The notes beneath the pieces were generated by a model, which saw nothing but the letters and a program-made list of their open reading frames with translations, was not told the origin of the DNA and did not search any database. Below are positions 42,760 to 53,042 of a stretch of 64,000 nt of DNA, piece after piece; the stretch's first letter is position 1, and the number at the start of each line of letters is the position of its first letter. The DNA lies in NCBI GenBank assembly GCA_036365455.1, contig JAWQUS010000003.1:2686001-2750000 (forward strand), read 5' to 3'. This stretch comes from Macrosoma leucophasiata. Lineage: Eukaryota; Arthropoda; Insecta; Lepidoptera; Hedylidae. The position numbers were made by a program, and so were the translations under genes.

Positions 42760-42978
42760 CATCTCTCAATCTCTGGTTTTATTGGGACATTTCCATTTTC
42801 TGGAAGTTTCCCAGTACCTCGGAGTTTGGTAATGTGCCCGGAGATGGCAACAGACTCGCCACCTGTTGCATGGGCCGAAAACGTAACCGGCGAATCGTGG
42901 GTGTTTGCAAGTATGCTTGAATGCATGCATTTACCTCTGCCTACCTCTTCGGGGATTACAGGCGTGTAGTTACGATTT
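42760..42978 (+). repeat. tS2 SINE, head missing
   Basis: It starts in the body (AATCTCTGGTTTTATTGGG) and reaches the constant 3' end GGGGATTACAGGCGTG. Confidence 0.75.
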
Positions 42979-43268
42979 TTTATATGTATTAGTACGTACG
43001 TAAGAAATCTTAACATTTAATTTATACTTGGAAACCACAAATAATTTTATATCAAAATATTTCCATATCACGATATTTCAACATAATGTAGCAATATCGT
43101 GATTAGTTGAGTTATAAGCTTATTCGTGTTCACTGCTAAGCTAGGCAACAAATATAAAATCTACTTACACTAAAGTGAGTAAATTTTATAAGCCTTGGCT
43201 AATTTATGTCACAGCAGTATGTCGAGACATATTTATGTTATACCCCGACACGCTGACGTGGTGTAGAT

Positions 43269-43878
43269 CAGGGTTGCCACACGGAAGATTTCTTTTCTTG
43301 TATCTAGAAAAATCTCCTAACTTCCCAAGTTCGTACGCGCAATCAAAACAAAAAACAGCCCGACAACATTCGTAACCATTCCGCACATGGTTTAAAAATC
43401 AGGTCCGCTTCAAAGAAAAAATGACAAATCACGCGCTTTTCCCCTGTTCCCGCGTACGTGAAACTTTGCTAAAAATTTCGTACCTTGGCGTTTGAATCTC
43501 GTACGCATGAGAGAGAGAGTACTATTAAACTTAGTTTGGCATCAAATTTCTTCATTAGCAAATAAGAAAACCTTTTATGTGACCCCGTTATAACTATCAC
43601 AGATATATAACGGGGCACTAAAGGCTCAGGGGTGGCAACGCGTCTGCATTTTGATCTACGGTTTTTGTGTAGATGTCTTTAAGCTGCAGTCATCACTTAA
43701 CATCAATGTGATCTTCATGCTTGTTTACCACCTTTCTTACATTAAAAAAAAACTAGAAAATTACATAATGTCCAAATCTCGTATATTTTTGTACGGGATT
43801 GATAATGTCCTCACACCTCGTACAACAGACCCCAAATCTCGTATTTGTACGAAAAATCTCGTACGTTTGGCAACCCTG
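43269..43878. mobile_element. hAT-like element carrying R300-B
   Basis: CAGGGTTGCCA at 43269-43279 and TGGCAACCCTG at 43868-43878 are inverted repeats, extended imperfectly by about 15 bp. The flanking octamers GTGTAGAT and GTATGGAT match at 6 of 8. CAGGG ends with 8-bp duplications suit hAT. An R300-B copy at 43571-43752 inserted later. Open frames here encode nothing known. Confidence 0.6.
43571..43752 (+). repeat. R300-B inside hAT-like element
   Basis: GTGACCCCGTTATAACTATC to CCACCTTTCTTACATT and an A run. It is 5' truncated. Confidence 0.7.
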
Positions 43879-44270
43879 GTATGGATTGATGGAGTCATGT
43901 GTATGGCCTATCTACTCTCAGATAATGTTGTGGTGTACTCAGTCAGCAATCGACGTTTTTGCATACGTAATTTACCATACGAAAATAATTCCATCACTGG
44001 CGTTGACATGAACTCGTAAATCTGTACGTTTGTTGTTAACGCAGGGGTAAATAGACATTTTATCTAGGTATCTTTCTCTGTAGTCGTTCCCTTCACTGCT
44101 GACGATTGTGGCTCCTTTTGATTTTGTCTACCAGCTGTCTCCATCGGTTTTGTTCCGTCGCTTGGTGTATTGCAGCACTAAGTGGTATCTCCAGCTCCTG
44201 TTTCGGGCGATAGGTTCGTTTTTTTGCCTTCCATGAAAATGCCGGGAAGATATTAAAATTTATTGAATCA

Positions 44271-44581
44271 AACTGCCTCAGTAGCGTAGTGGTAGCAGGC
44301 CACTACTATTACGCTGGAGGTCCTGGGTTCGATTCCCGGGTCGGGGACTATCAGAGATAACGGTTTAAAATCCTTTATCTCTGCTTCTATTGGGATTTTT
44401 CCATTTTCTGGAAGTTTCCCAGTACCCCGGAGTTTGGTAATGTGCCCGGAGATGGCAACAGGTTCGCCACCTGTTACATGGGCCAACACGTAACCGGCGA
44501 GTCGTGGGTGTTTGCATGTATGATTGAATACATGCATATACCTCTGCCTACCCTTTCGGGGATTACAGGCGTGAAGTTACG
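44271..44581 (+). repeat. tS2 SINE, complete with target duplication
   Basis: A 311-bp copy from AACTGCCTCAGTAGC to GGCGTGAAGTTACG, with an A-box region, B box GGGTTCGATTCCC and body. TTTATTGAATCA is repeated exactly at 44259-44270 and 44582-44593. This fixes the ends of the family. Confidence 0.9.
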
Positions 44582-44689
44582 TTTATTGAATCATTTTCAC
44601 TGGCGGTAGATAGTTAGTGTTACGCACAGTTGCTAACTACTCTGTGTTAACACTTTGGCTATTTATTATCTTTGTTTCTTGTATGAGAT

Positions 44690-44926
44690 CAAAGACGTAG
44701 GCACCACCTTACCAAATGGTAGTGTTCAGTACTGTCGTGTTCCGGTTAGATGGTAGTGTATGGCCCCGTATTAACTATCACAGTTCATATTACATCTTAG
44801 GTCTCAGGGGTGGCAACGCATCTGCATCTTGAATTCTGGTTTTGTGTAGATGTCTATAGGCTGCAGTCATCACTTAACATCCATGTGAACTGCATGCTTG
44901 TTTGCCACATTCGTTACACATTTGCC
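44690..44926 (+). repeat. R300-B, 5' damaged
   Basis: AGACGTAGGCACCACC, GGCCCCGTATTAACT and AGGGGTGGCAACGC mark subfamily B; it ends at GTTTGCCACATTCG. Confidence 0.7.
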
Positions 44927-45020
44927 ATCCGTGAGATCTTAGCTGTTATATTTCTGTCGTAGTTAGTATGGGGCCATACAAATACTGCATGCTTATATAT
45001 TATGTCACCTTCATTTTAAA

Positions 45021-45305
45021 CATAAAGTAACACGGTCCACCGGCCGGGGGGGTCAGAAGGGGAGAAGCCATAGCGTTTATTGCCGATGAAAAACAGTCTG
45101 TCATTTATTGCGGGGGGAAATACGTGTGACACAGACACACTACAAAAATCGTATATAACTACGAAACTCACATCTTGACTTTAACAAAATAGATAAACAA
45201 TTTCACGCATACTTTTAAACATCTAAGCGACAGGCACAGGCACACTTGTGCTTGTACTTTGACAGAGGGGAAAGCCTGCAAATAGGTGGCCTGTGTTGTT
45301 TTATG
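45021..45305. mobile_element. M8 short inverted-repeat element, copy 4
   Basis: Older copy: ends CATAAAGTAACACGG and GTGTTGTTTTATG. Flanking octamers ATTTTAAA and ATTTTATA agree at 7 of 8. Confidence 0.75.
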
Positions 45306-45640
45306 ATTTTATATAAAGAAATATACAGGGAACGAGGTACTCTGGTACCACCTCGGCTGTTAAACACAGGCAGGATTTTCTTTATTTCGCACGAACTATT
45401 AAATTTAAATAGTAGGGGAAGGCAGGAAGGTATTGCAGTGGAAATATTTATACAACTTCTTATTCTGTGTTTCCGTCGCCATCTCGAACAAAGCCGCGGT
45501 TATTGTGGTATACGCGGAAGCGGGTTGAACGGGCGTTTTTGAAGTAAACTAAGAAAATATTTCATTTTGACTGCTCTTTTTTCTACGCCCTCTAGGTTTT
45601 AATCAAAGGGTATGTAAAAATTAGACGCGCGGATCGTGGG

Positions 45641-45714
45641 ACTTCGGTAGCTTAGTGTAAGTGACTGGGCAGGTTAACCAGAGAGAGCCCGCTGGTTCAA
45701 ATCCTATCTGAAGT
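45641..45714 (+). other. tRNA-like sequence, probably not functional
   Basis: Acceptor halves ACTTCGG and CTGAAGT can pair, and TTCAAAT occupies the T loop, but the T stem is broken and the anticodon stem CTGG/CCAG encloses 9 bases. A run of T follows at 45713-45722, as after RNA polymerase III genes. The acceptor resembles tS3. Confidence 0.4.
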
Positions 45715-45884
45715 TTTTTTTTTCACGGTTAGTTTAATTCCTATAAAATACATTTAAAAACGTACAGAATGTTTAATTGATAGAATATATCGTAGACGGA
45801 GTTTAGAAAACAAATCACGCCTTACAGTCGCGGCCAAAATAGATTCGAATTTACAAAATTTTAAAAACCATACCAATGTTCATA

Positions 45885-46799
45885 ACGTACGTTTTGTCAT
45901 TGTAGCAAATGTAATGTATGAGAAACATGGTTTCATTTTAAGTGCGGATTGGATTTGTCCTAACATTGTAATACGAAATGGTTTTAAATGGACAACGTTT
46001 TTGCAACCCGTGGCGTAATTCGCTTTTATGGCGTAATATGTATTACTAATTATGTAAGTACCTATGTACTGTGTGTATTATAAATGTGGAAACAACTCTA
46101 TATGTCTGTAACGCTTCCACAAACATACTCCTAAGTCGATTGTGATGAAATTTCCTTTAATCCTGCAAAAAGTATACGTATTACTTTTGTGCTATTAACA
46201 ATTACACACAGACAAAGTTAAACGAAAGTCGAAAAACAGCTAGTTGGTCATAAAAGGCCCGTAAGTCTAGTGGTTTAATAACACAGACTTCGAAGTGTAA
46301 TAAGGATTTTTATAACGTTTACTATCGCTCTCGCGGCGTCGCATCACAGTGAACACCGCGCAACTAACGTTTAATGTAATGCTCGCCGCACGCCTCGAAT
46401 AAAGTGGCTGACAAACATTTCATTGCTCTTTAACTCTGGCCGCAGACAATGAGCGCGCTTGTAATGCGGAAACGAATCGTTACATTTTTTTGTCGACAAC
46501 GGTTTTTGAATTTTAAATTTCGAATTTTACCGGTCATTAGCGTTTCAGTTTTGGTTTTTGGTTTGTTTACGTGCTGTAGATGTTGATGCTAGTCATTTTG
46601 CATGAGTTTTCTATTTTTTTGTTTTTGATACGTGCCATTTTTAATTGTTTATTTTTATTGTCTGTTCAATTAGCAAAAAAGCTTTCGTGGGATTTTATGA
46701 TAGTATTTATTTCGTTTTATGAGTGTTTTTTGTTAAGTTCTTATTACATTGATTCAAGTTTCATAGGACTTCCTTGTTTGTTTAGTTGAAAATAATATG
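45885..46799 (+). repeat. Left arm of ~0.9-kb inverted repeat
   Basis: It begins ACGTACGTTTTGTCATTG and is almost identical to the reverse complement of 47191-48228. Differences are scattered single bases and small indels. A-box-like TAAGTCTAGTGG lies near 46264. The 69-codon frame at 46580 is mirrored in the other arm, but its protein (MLMLVILHEFSIFLFLIRAI) matches nothing I know. Confidence 0.85.
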
Positions 46800-46826
46800 G
46801 CTACTCCCCTCCGGTGTTGCTCTATG
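46797..46826 (+). repeat. M8 end fragment
   Basis: ATGGCTACTCCCCTCC and GGTGTTGCTCTATG are the last 30 bp of an M8 element, lying exactly where the left arm ends. Confidence 0.7.
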
Positions 46827-47190
46827 CGATTCCTAACATACCTAAAACGAAGGGCGTTATAGCTGGGCGTTCGTAAGTCTTTCCCTCCTGCTTTCTTGAA
46901 GTTAAATTTTGAGAATGTCCCGTTTTGAGACACGATAATAAATGGTCACATTAATTATACTGCAACAAAACACCTACAACAAACATAATTTTAACTATGC
47001 GACACGCCATATTTTCATTGCATGTCGACCCTTAAAATCAGGTACTCTGGTCGTTAATTTTCATTAAAAACGTGTAAATATACAAGTTTCCGTGACAGTG
47101 GCACTAACGAACGCTCGTTATTAAACATGGTGCCAAATACTCATAATTTCAAATATGATTCGGTAAGTCGTTGTGTTATAAACACCATTA

Positions 47191-48228
47191 CATATTATTT
47201 TTAACTAAACAAACAAGGAAGTCCTTTGAATTGATTTTATAATGGCAGAGAATTCATCAGTACATATTATTACCTAAGATGAAAATATAATTAAGCCACT
47301 TTAGTAATATTATATATTAGCAAATAAGACTGTTTGTTCTCCTAAATAAAATAAAATGAAACTTGAATCAATGTAATTAGAACTTAACAAAAAACACTCA
47401 TAAAACGAAATAAATACTATCATAAAATCCCACGAAAGCTTTTTTGCTAATTGAACAGACAATAAAAATAAACAATTAAAAATGGCACGTATCAAAAACA
47501 AAAAAATAGAAAACTCATGCAAAATGACTAGCATCAACATCTACAGCACGTAAACAAACCAAAAACCAAAACTGAAACGCTAATGACCGGTAAAATTCGA
47601 AATTTAAAATTCAAAAACCGTTGTCGACAAAAAAATGTAACGATTCGTTTCCGCATTACAAGCGCGCTCATTGTCTGCGGCCAGAGTTAAAGAGCAATGA
47701 AATGTTTGTCAGCCACTTTATTCGAGGCGTGCGGCGAGCATTACATTAAACGTTAGTTGCGCGGTGTTCACTGTGATGCGACGCCGCGAGAGCGATAGTA
47801 AACGTTATAAAAATCCTTATTATACTTCGAAGTCTGTGTTATTAAACCACTAGACTTACGGGCCTTTTATGACCAACTAGCTGTTTTTCGACTTTCGTTT
47901 AACTGTGTCCTTGTTAATAGCACAAAAGTAATACGTATACTTTTTGCAGGATTAAAGAAAATTTCATCGCAATCGACTTAGCAGTATGTTTGTGGAAGCG
48001 TTACAGACATATAGAGTTGTTTCCACATTTATAATACACACAGTACATAGGTACTTACATAATTAGTAATACATATTACGCCATAAAAGCGAATTACGCC
48101 ACGGGTTGCAAAAACGTTGTCCCATTTAAAACCATTTCGTATTACAATGTGAGGACAAATCCAATCCGCACTTAAAATGAAACCATGTTTCTCATACATT
48201 ACATTTGCTACAATGACAAAACGTACGT
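47191..48228 (-). repeat. Right arm of ~0.9-kb inverted repeat
   Basis: It mirrors 45885-46799 but has 130 extra bases at 47226-47355, so one arm gained or lost sequence. It ends ACGTACGT at 48228. The same 69-codon frame occurs on the minus strand at 47310-47540 with a different C-terminus. Confidence 0.85.
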
Positions 48229-48237
48229 AACGAACAA

Positions 48238-48294
48238 CTCCGTGAGGTGAAAGCTATGTATAGAAATATTTTTTTTTCTTTGTCTTATAATCGA
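48238..48294 (+). repeat. 57-bp repeat adjoining the inverted repeat
   Basis: CTCCGTGAGGTGAAAGC to CTTATAATCGA recurs reversed at 52727-52783 with about one difference. Confidence 0.7.
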
Positions 48295-48354
48295 TAAAAT
48301 GGAATTTACCACTTTGTATTTGTTTTTATTTATTTATTTTATTTTTTTTAATTT

Positions 48355-48452
48355 TTGTTTGCCACTTCCATTACATAAAAAAAGATAACGCTCTATAGAC
48401 CCGAAATAAGCCGAAGTCTCCTTCCTAGACTCGATGTGCAATATTTATTGTT
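48355..48452 (+). repeat. R300 3' end joined to 4424-type repeat
   Basis: GTTTGCCACTTCCATTACAT and an A run, then AGATAACGCTCTATAGACC and GAAATAAGCCGAAGTCTCC. Confidence 0.5.
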
Positions 48453-48504
48453 GAGCACTGTACATACTTTCATGACACATGTAAATCTAGCGGGGAAAAA
48501 AAAA

Positions 48505-48702
48505 TACGCTTACACTCACAGCCCCACAGTAGATATAAACCTGTGTCGTGGGTGCCGTTGTATACAAACAACACATACACAAACACCCAGACCCAAAACA
48601 AATATCTGTAGGCCATACAAATATTTGTCCCGGTGCGGGGATCGAACCCGCGACCCGAATCAAACAATCAATTCACACCGCTGGACTAACCGGGTCGTCA
48701 AA
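48505..48702 (-). repeat. tRNA-derived SINE (tS1), full length
   Basis: B box GGGTTCGATCCCC on the minus strand, head ending GACGACCCGGTTAG near 48700. A small deletion removes part of the GGGTCGCGGG/CTTCGAATC region. Confidence 0.75.
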
Positions 48703-48732
48703 ATAAAGCAAAACAACCCAGCCATCAAAATC

Positions 48733-48880
48733 TAGATATTACAGCTCGGCGTAAGACATTTCATAATCTTATATCACTATTTTTCAGCACAGCGTCAGTA
48801 ACATCTGCACCACTTTATCACGACTCGTAAAACGTTATACGCCCGTAAATATACCGAATATCATGTCTGTCTGTATAAAC
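48733..48880 (+). repeat. Diverged copy of the 49.5-kb direct repeat
   Basis: GATATTACAGCTCGGCG and TTATCACGACTCGTAAAACG align with 49680-49800. Confidence 0.5.
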
Positions 48881-49477
48881 CATAGAGCAACACGGGCCAC
48901 CGGCCGACCGGAGGGGAATAGCCGTAGCTTTTATTACCGATGCAAAACAGTCTGTCATATTTTGCGGGGGGAAATTTGTGTGACAGTGTGTGTCACACAT
49001 AGAGCAACACCGGAGGGGAGAAGCCATATGCAGGCTTTCCCCTCTGTCATAGTACAAGCCCAAATAGGCCGTTACCTGTCGCCTAGATATTTAAATATGT
49101 GCGTATAATTGTTTCTGTATTTTGTTAAAGTCAAAGTGTGAATTTCGTAGTAGTAGACGATTTTTGTGGTGTGCGTGTGTGTCGCACGCATTTCCCCCTG
49201 CAAAAAATGTCAGACTTTTTTACATCGGTTATAAACGCTATGGCTACCTCCAGACCGCCGCGGCCGGTGGCGCGTGTTGCTCTAGGTGTCACACTAATTT
49301 CCCACAACAAAAATCGTCTATTACTACTCACCTTGACCTTAACAAAATACATAAATAATTTAACGCACACGCTTAAACATCTCGGCTCACTTGGGTTTGT
49401 ACTTAGACAGAAGGGCAAGCCTGCATATGGCTAATCCCCTCCAGTTCGCCGCGGCCGGTGGCCCGTGTTGCTCTATG
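48881..49477. mobile_element. M8 element interrupted by another M8
   Basis: The outer copy starts CATAGAGCAACACGGG and ends GTGTTGCTCTATG; without the insert it would be about 301 bp. I could not find matching octamers on its outside. Several open frames through it are artefacts. Confidence 0.8.
48998..49285. mobile_element. Inner M8 element
   Basis: The 8 bases GTGTCACA at 48990-48997 and 49286-49293 flank it. Ends CATAGAGCAACACC and GTTGCTCTAG. It lies inside the outer M8. Confidence 0.85.
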
Positions 49478-49537
49478 GCACTCAAATAGCACTGGCCATT
49501 CAAACTCAGCAAGACAACAAGTACAAAAACCGAAATG

Positions 49538-49850
49538 GAGACTCAGCAGTGAGGCATACAAAGATTGATTTACAAATCTTATTCAAGTCTATTGTTGTTT
49601 CAGTCTCAACCTAAATGAGACAACAATCATGAAGCCCATTAAAACTCAGTAAGACAATAGAACGTAGAGATTACAGCTCGTCATAAAATCTTTCCCAACC
49701 GACATCGCCATCTTTATACATTGCAGCGCTGGGCAACAGATGCGGGACTTTATCACGTCTCGTAAAACGTAACGTTCGTAAATATGGCGAATGCTACGTA
49801 CGTCTGTATGTCTGCAGAAGTCGGCTTTATTGATCCGACTGGGTTGAATC
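49538..49850 (+). repeat. Long direct repeat, copy 1
   Basis: AGACTCAGCAGTGAGGC to GATCCGACTGGGTTGA. It recurs at 50447-50757 in the same orientation, about 909 bp later. No family name is evident. Confidence 0.7.
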
Positions 49851-49889
49851 GTCGTGCAATGGATATGACTCTAAATTCTACAATATGTG

Positions 49890-50010
49890 GGACATATACC
49901 AGTTATCGCCAATCCGCATGCCAATAGTGGGGATTATGGCATATCCCCCCTATGCTTTGGTCCAGCAGTAAACATCTATTGGCTGATATGATGATATCAG
50001 TTGATCATAT
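49890..50010 (+). repeat. T2 LINE tail fragment
   Basis: TCGCCAATCCGCATGCC and GGTCCAGCAGTAAACATC, ending in GATGAT-rich sequence. Confidence 0.5.
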
Positions 50011-50077
50011 GATTGCGGACGAAAATACTGAACACTACAATTAAGATGGTGCATTTCGGGCTTATTCTCATTTTTAT

Positions 50078-50326
50078 TGAGATAACTGCAACATAGGCAG
50101 GCCTTTTACCAGGTGGACTGACAACCTGGCGAATGAATGTTGCGGAAATCGGTATATAAAGGCGGCTAATGACCGTTCGTTATGGCAATTGGCAATCGTT
50201 AGGGTAGCATTGTCCATCAGAGGACGTCTTTTGGGTGAAATGATGAGGAGTGATCTAGTCGAAACTTTAACGATTTTTGACAGATTAAGGCTTGATCATT
50301 TAGATGCCTTTCATTCTATTTATTAG
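50078..50326 (+). pseudogene. LINE ORF C-terminal fragment, no start codon
   Basis: An open frame without ATG runs from after a TGA at 50075 to TAG at 50324. It reads GRPFTRWTDNLANECC and then AANDRSLWQLAIVRVAL. GRPxxRWTDxL is the typical end of RTE-like LINE polyproteins after the reverse transcriptase. Only this end survives; it has a clean frame but no catalytic part. It would normally follow the region preserved at 35966-36330, though the two are not from one copy. Confidence 0.65.
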
Positions 50327-50446
50327 TATATCATCAAACCCTCTCGCTTTCCATTAACTCCCTAGCGAAAGCCCTCTCAATTTGACAAACAGGTGTGATT
50401 GACATCATTTTAATAAACAAATCATGTTAGACACAATAAATAAAAA

Positions 50447-50757
50447 TGGGGATGAAGACTCAGCAGTGAACATATAAAGATTAAATCCCCAATCTTATTC
50501 AAGTCCATTGCTGCTTCAATTTCAACCTAAATGAGACAACCATCATTAAACCCATTAAAAACACAGCAAGACATAGATTACAGCTTGTCATAAAATCTTT
50601 CCCAACCTACATCGCTAGCCTTAAACATTGCAGCGTTCGGCAACAGATGCTGGACTTTATCACGACTCGTAAAATGTAACGTTCGTAAATATGGCGAATA
50701 CTACGTCCATCTGTAAGTCTGTAGGAGTTGGTTTTATTGGTCCGACCGAATTGACTA
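50447..50757 (+). repeat. Long direct repeat, copy 2
   Basis: Counterpart of 49538-49850; shared words include CTTGTCATAAAATCTTTCCC and ACGTTCGTAAATATGGCG. Confidence 0.7.
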
Positions 50758-50825
50758 GCAATAGTGAAAATTACTCTAAATAACCTCGCTGGCGTCGGGA
50801 TGTGACGACCCCACTGCATACTAGC

Positions 50826-51050
50826 AGAAGAATTTTCTTCTACTGGAGGAGAATTCTTCCACTAGTGCACTCAGTCAACCGAACAATGGTGGTCAAACCA
50901 TTCCAATGGGGCGGTAGTAATTGCAATAACGCAAGATGAGCAGCGTCCTGCGATAAAACTACCGCCACTGCGATCGCCAATCGGCATGTCAAGCGTGGCG
51001 ATTATGGCATATCCCCCTTATGGGGAGGCTTCCAATAATGTTGATGACTC
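50826..51050 (+). repeat. T2 LINE tail
   Basis: GGTCAAACCATTCCAATGG, GTAATTGCAATAACGC and GTGGCGATTATGGCATAT. Part of the 3' end is missing. Confidence 0.6.
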
Positions 51051-51100
51051 TTAATAAGGTTCTAATCGGTTAAGAGAATTAGGGCCGAAATTCTTTTTTT

Positions 51101-51265
51101 TTAATTTAATGGAAGTGGCAAACAAGCATGCAGTTCACATTGATGTTAAGTGATGACTGCAGCCTATAGACATACACAAAGACCAAGGTCAAAATGCAGA
51201 TGCGTTACCACTCCTGAGGCCTAAGGTCCTATGCCTCTGTGCCGGAAATTACAGGGCCGTACAAA
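51101..51265 (-). repeat. R300-A, 5' truncated
   Basis: From the tail side TTTAATGGAAGTGGCAAAC to ATTACAGGGCCGTAC. Confidence 0.75.
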
Positions 51266-51973
51266 TGGTCATTCCTGAATTAACTTTCGTAATTTAACAG
51301 CGCTCAATCCATGACATCTCATTGCGATTCAATTTAGGAACTGCCAATGTTTTGTTTACATGAAAGTGCGTATGAAGTAACGGGACAAAGATAAAAGCGA
51401 TTTAGATTAGGTTCCCAATAAAAGATCATGGTTTGGCCGTTCTGATGAACAAAATGATCCCATCTCTCGATTTAGTGGGATGGAGTATGCCCTGATTTAT
51501 CCTGCTACGGTTTAACTTGATGGTAGAAATCGTAAATATTTTAATGGTTGTTGACAACTGAATGAATTCGACACGTCATGATCCCCCCTCGAACTAACCA
51601 CAAGGGCGAAGACGCACGTTTACTCCACCATAAAAATATAATACAAAACAAATTCCGTATGAGTAATCCAAAAAGAAATATATCTAAAATTAACAGTGTA
51701 CTGAGATATCAAAGGTGTAGGTTGGATTGAAAAGATCGCATTATCTCGAATGAGCGGGTAGAAATAATTGAGTGAGTTCAACTCTGAAGTCACTCTCAGA
51801 CATTTGTAAGAGGGTAGACTTTAACTGTGCTCTCAGAGTTATTTATGTTTTTAACCGGAGACAGAACTTACTATTACCTACAATCCGAAAGTATATGAAA
51901 GTATCTTTCTAGAGAATTTCTGTGCTTGTCTCTGACATTCGTGGCATTGGAATCTAAATGATCAATAAATTTT
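51266..51973. other. No recognisable feature
   Basis: Nothing identifiable was found. A TATG tandem repeat follows at 51974-51994. Confidence 0.45.
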
Positions 51974-51996
51974 TGTATGTATGTATGTATGTATCT

Positions 51997-52236
51997 TCAC
52001 GCCAGGTCCCTAACGGGGTAGGCAGAGAGTGTAGAGCGCCAGACATCCCGGTTCTGACAAACCTCTCGTGCCTCGTCTATCTTCATCATTCTCTTCATAC
52101 ATGCACGCCGATTCCTTAGACTTTTGACCCCACCATCAGACAGAACTCGACCTATTTGGTCATGGTAGGTCAGCCTTGGTCTTCCTGGGCCTCTGCAACC
52201 ATCCACATTTGTACTACTTATTTTTCGCAATAACAC
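51997..52236 (-). pseudogene. LINE ORF2 C-terminal fragment
   Basis: The minus strand encodes GRPRLTYHDQIGRVL, then SLRNRRACMKRMMKIDEARE and WRSTLSAYPVRDLA with a stop. GRPRxTYxDQIG followed by RRACMKRMM is a conserved end of a lepidopteran LINE polyprotein (from memory). The residues are well preserved, but nothing upstream of the GRPR motif remains. The first 12 codons from the ATG are probably not part of the original protein. Confidence 0.65.
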
Positions 52237-52726
52237 ATGTGAGTGTACTTTAGAAATTAAAGAAAAAACGGAAAGAAAAATCTGAGTTCGGGAAGAAATT
52301 TCTTAGGAATTCCTGCCCGTTGTTTGTAAGGTTTTAGTCTATAACTCTATGAGATGTCACTTTTTTATGTTTTAAACAAGCATGCGACTTTAGAGGCAAT
52401 CTCTATTTAAGTAATTATATCTTCTATCTGATATCTTTTATATCTTTCAGTAGCTGTATAAGTAGTCGGCTACTAACCTATTTCCACCGCTTCGAAAAAA
52501 ATTGCCATGATGTATCTCTCCATTGGTCAGTGAGGTACATTACGTCTCATCTTTTTATGAATCAGCGGTGTGAAGGATATATTTAATTTACAACCAACGC
52601 TGTATTACCGAAAGCTAAAAGCCTCTCATCTCTAACCAGAATGGGTGAATAACAACAAAATATATAAAATACACCACCGGTCTCATACTTTCATAAAACG
52701 ATTTATCGTCTCATAATTCCATTTAA

Positions 52727-52783
52727 TCGATTATAAGACAAAGGAAAAAAAATATTTCTATACATAGCTTTCACCTCACGGAG
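52727..52783 (-). repeat. 57-bp repeat, reversed copy
   Basis: TCGATTATAAGACAAAGG to CTTTCACCTCACGGAG, the reverse of 48238-48294. A Helitron-like element begins about 14 bp further on. Confidence 0.7.
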
Positions 52784-52796
52784 GAATAACAACACA

Positions 52797-53042
52797 AACC
52801 ATCTATATGTATAAAAATCAATTGCTGTTTGTTAGTCTCGCTAAAACTCGAGAACGGCTTTGGTTTTGAATGATTTTTCGAAGTCCAGGTAAGGTATAAA
52901 AGATAAGAAATAATAAAAAAAATTAAGGGAAATAGTAAAAACCACTATTTCATTTTCTCATACAAATAGTCCGTATCTATCAAACCTTTGACACATTATT
53001 TCATTCTGAGGCAGGCAATACGAATTTTGCCGGGTCAGCTAG
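52797..53042 (+). repeat. Helitron-like non-autonomous element
   Basis: ATAAAAATCAATTGCTGTTT, CTCGCTAAAACTCGAGAACGG and the end TTTGCCGGGTCAGCTAG. It is close to 30238-30456. Confidence 0.55.

Noticed and set aside
46580..46789. Hydrophobic 69-codon frame present in both arms of the large inverted repeat
   Set aside because: Its duplication follows from the DNA repeat, the C-termini differ, and it resembles no known protein; T-rich DNA favours such Leu/Phe/Ile runs.
49131..49434. Overlapping 95- and 98-codon frames on both strands
   Set aside because: Both lie in nested M8 elements; mirror-image frames are expected from inverted repeats.
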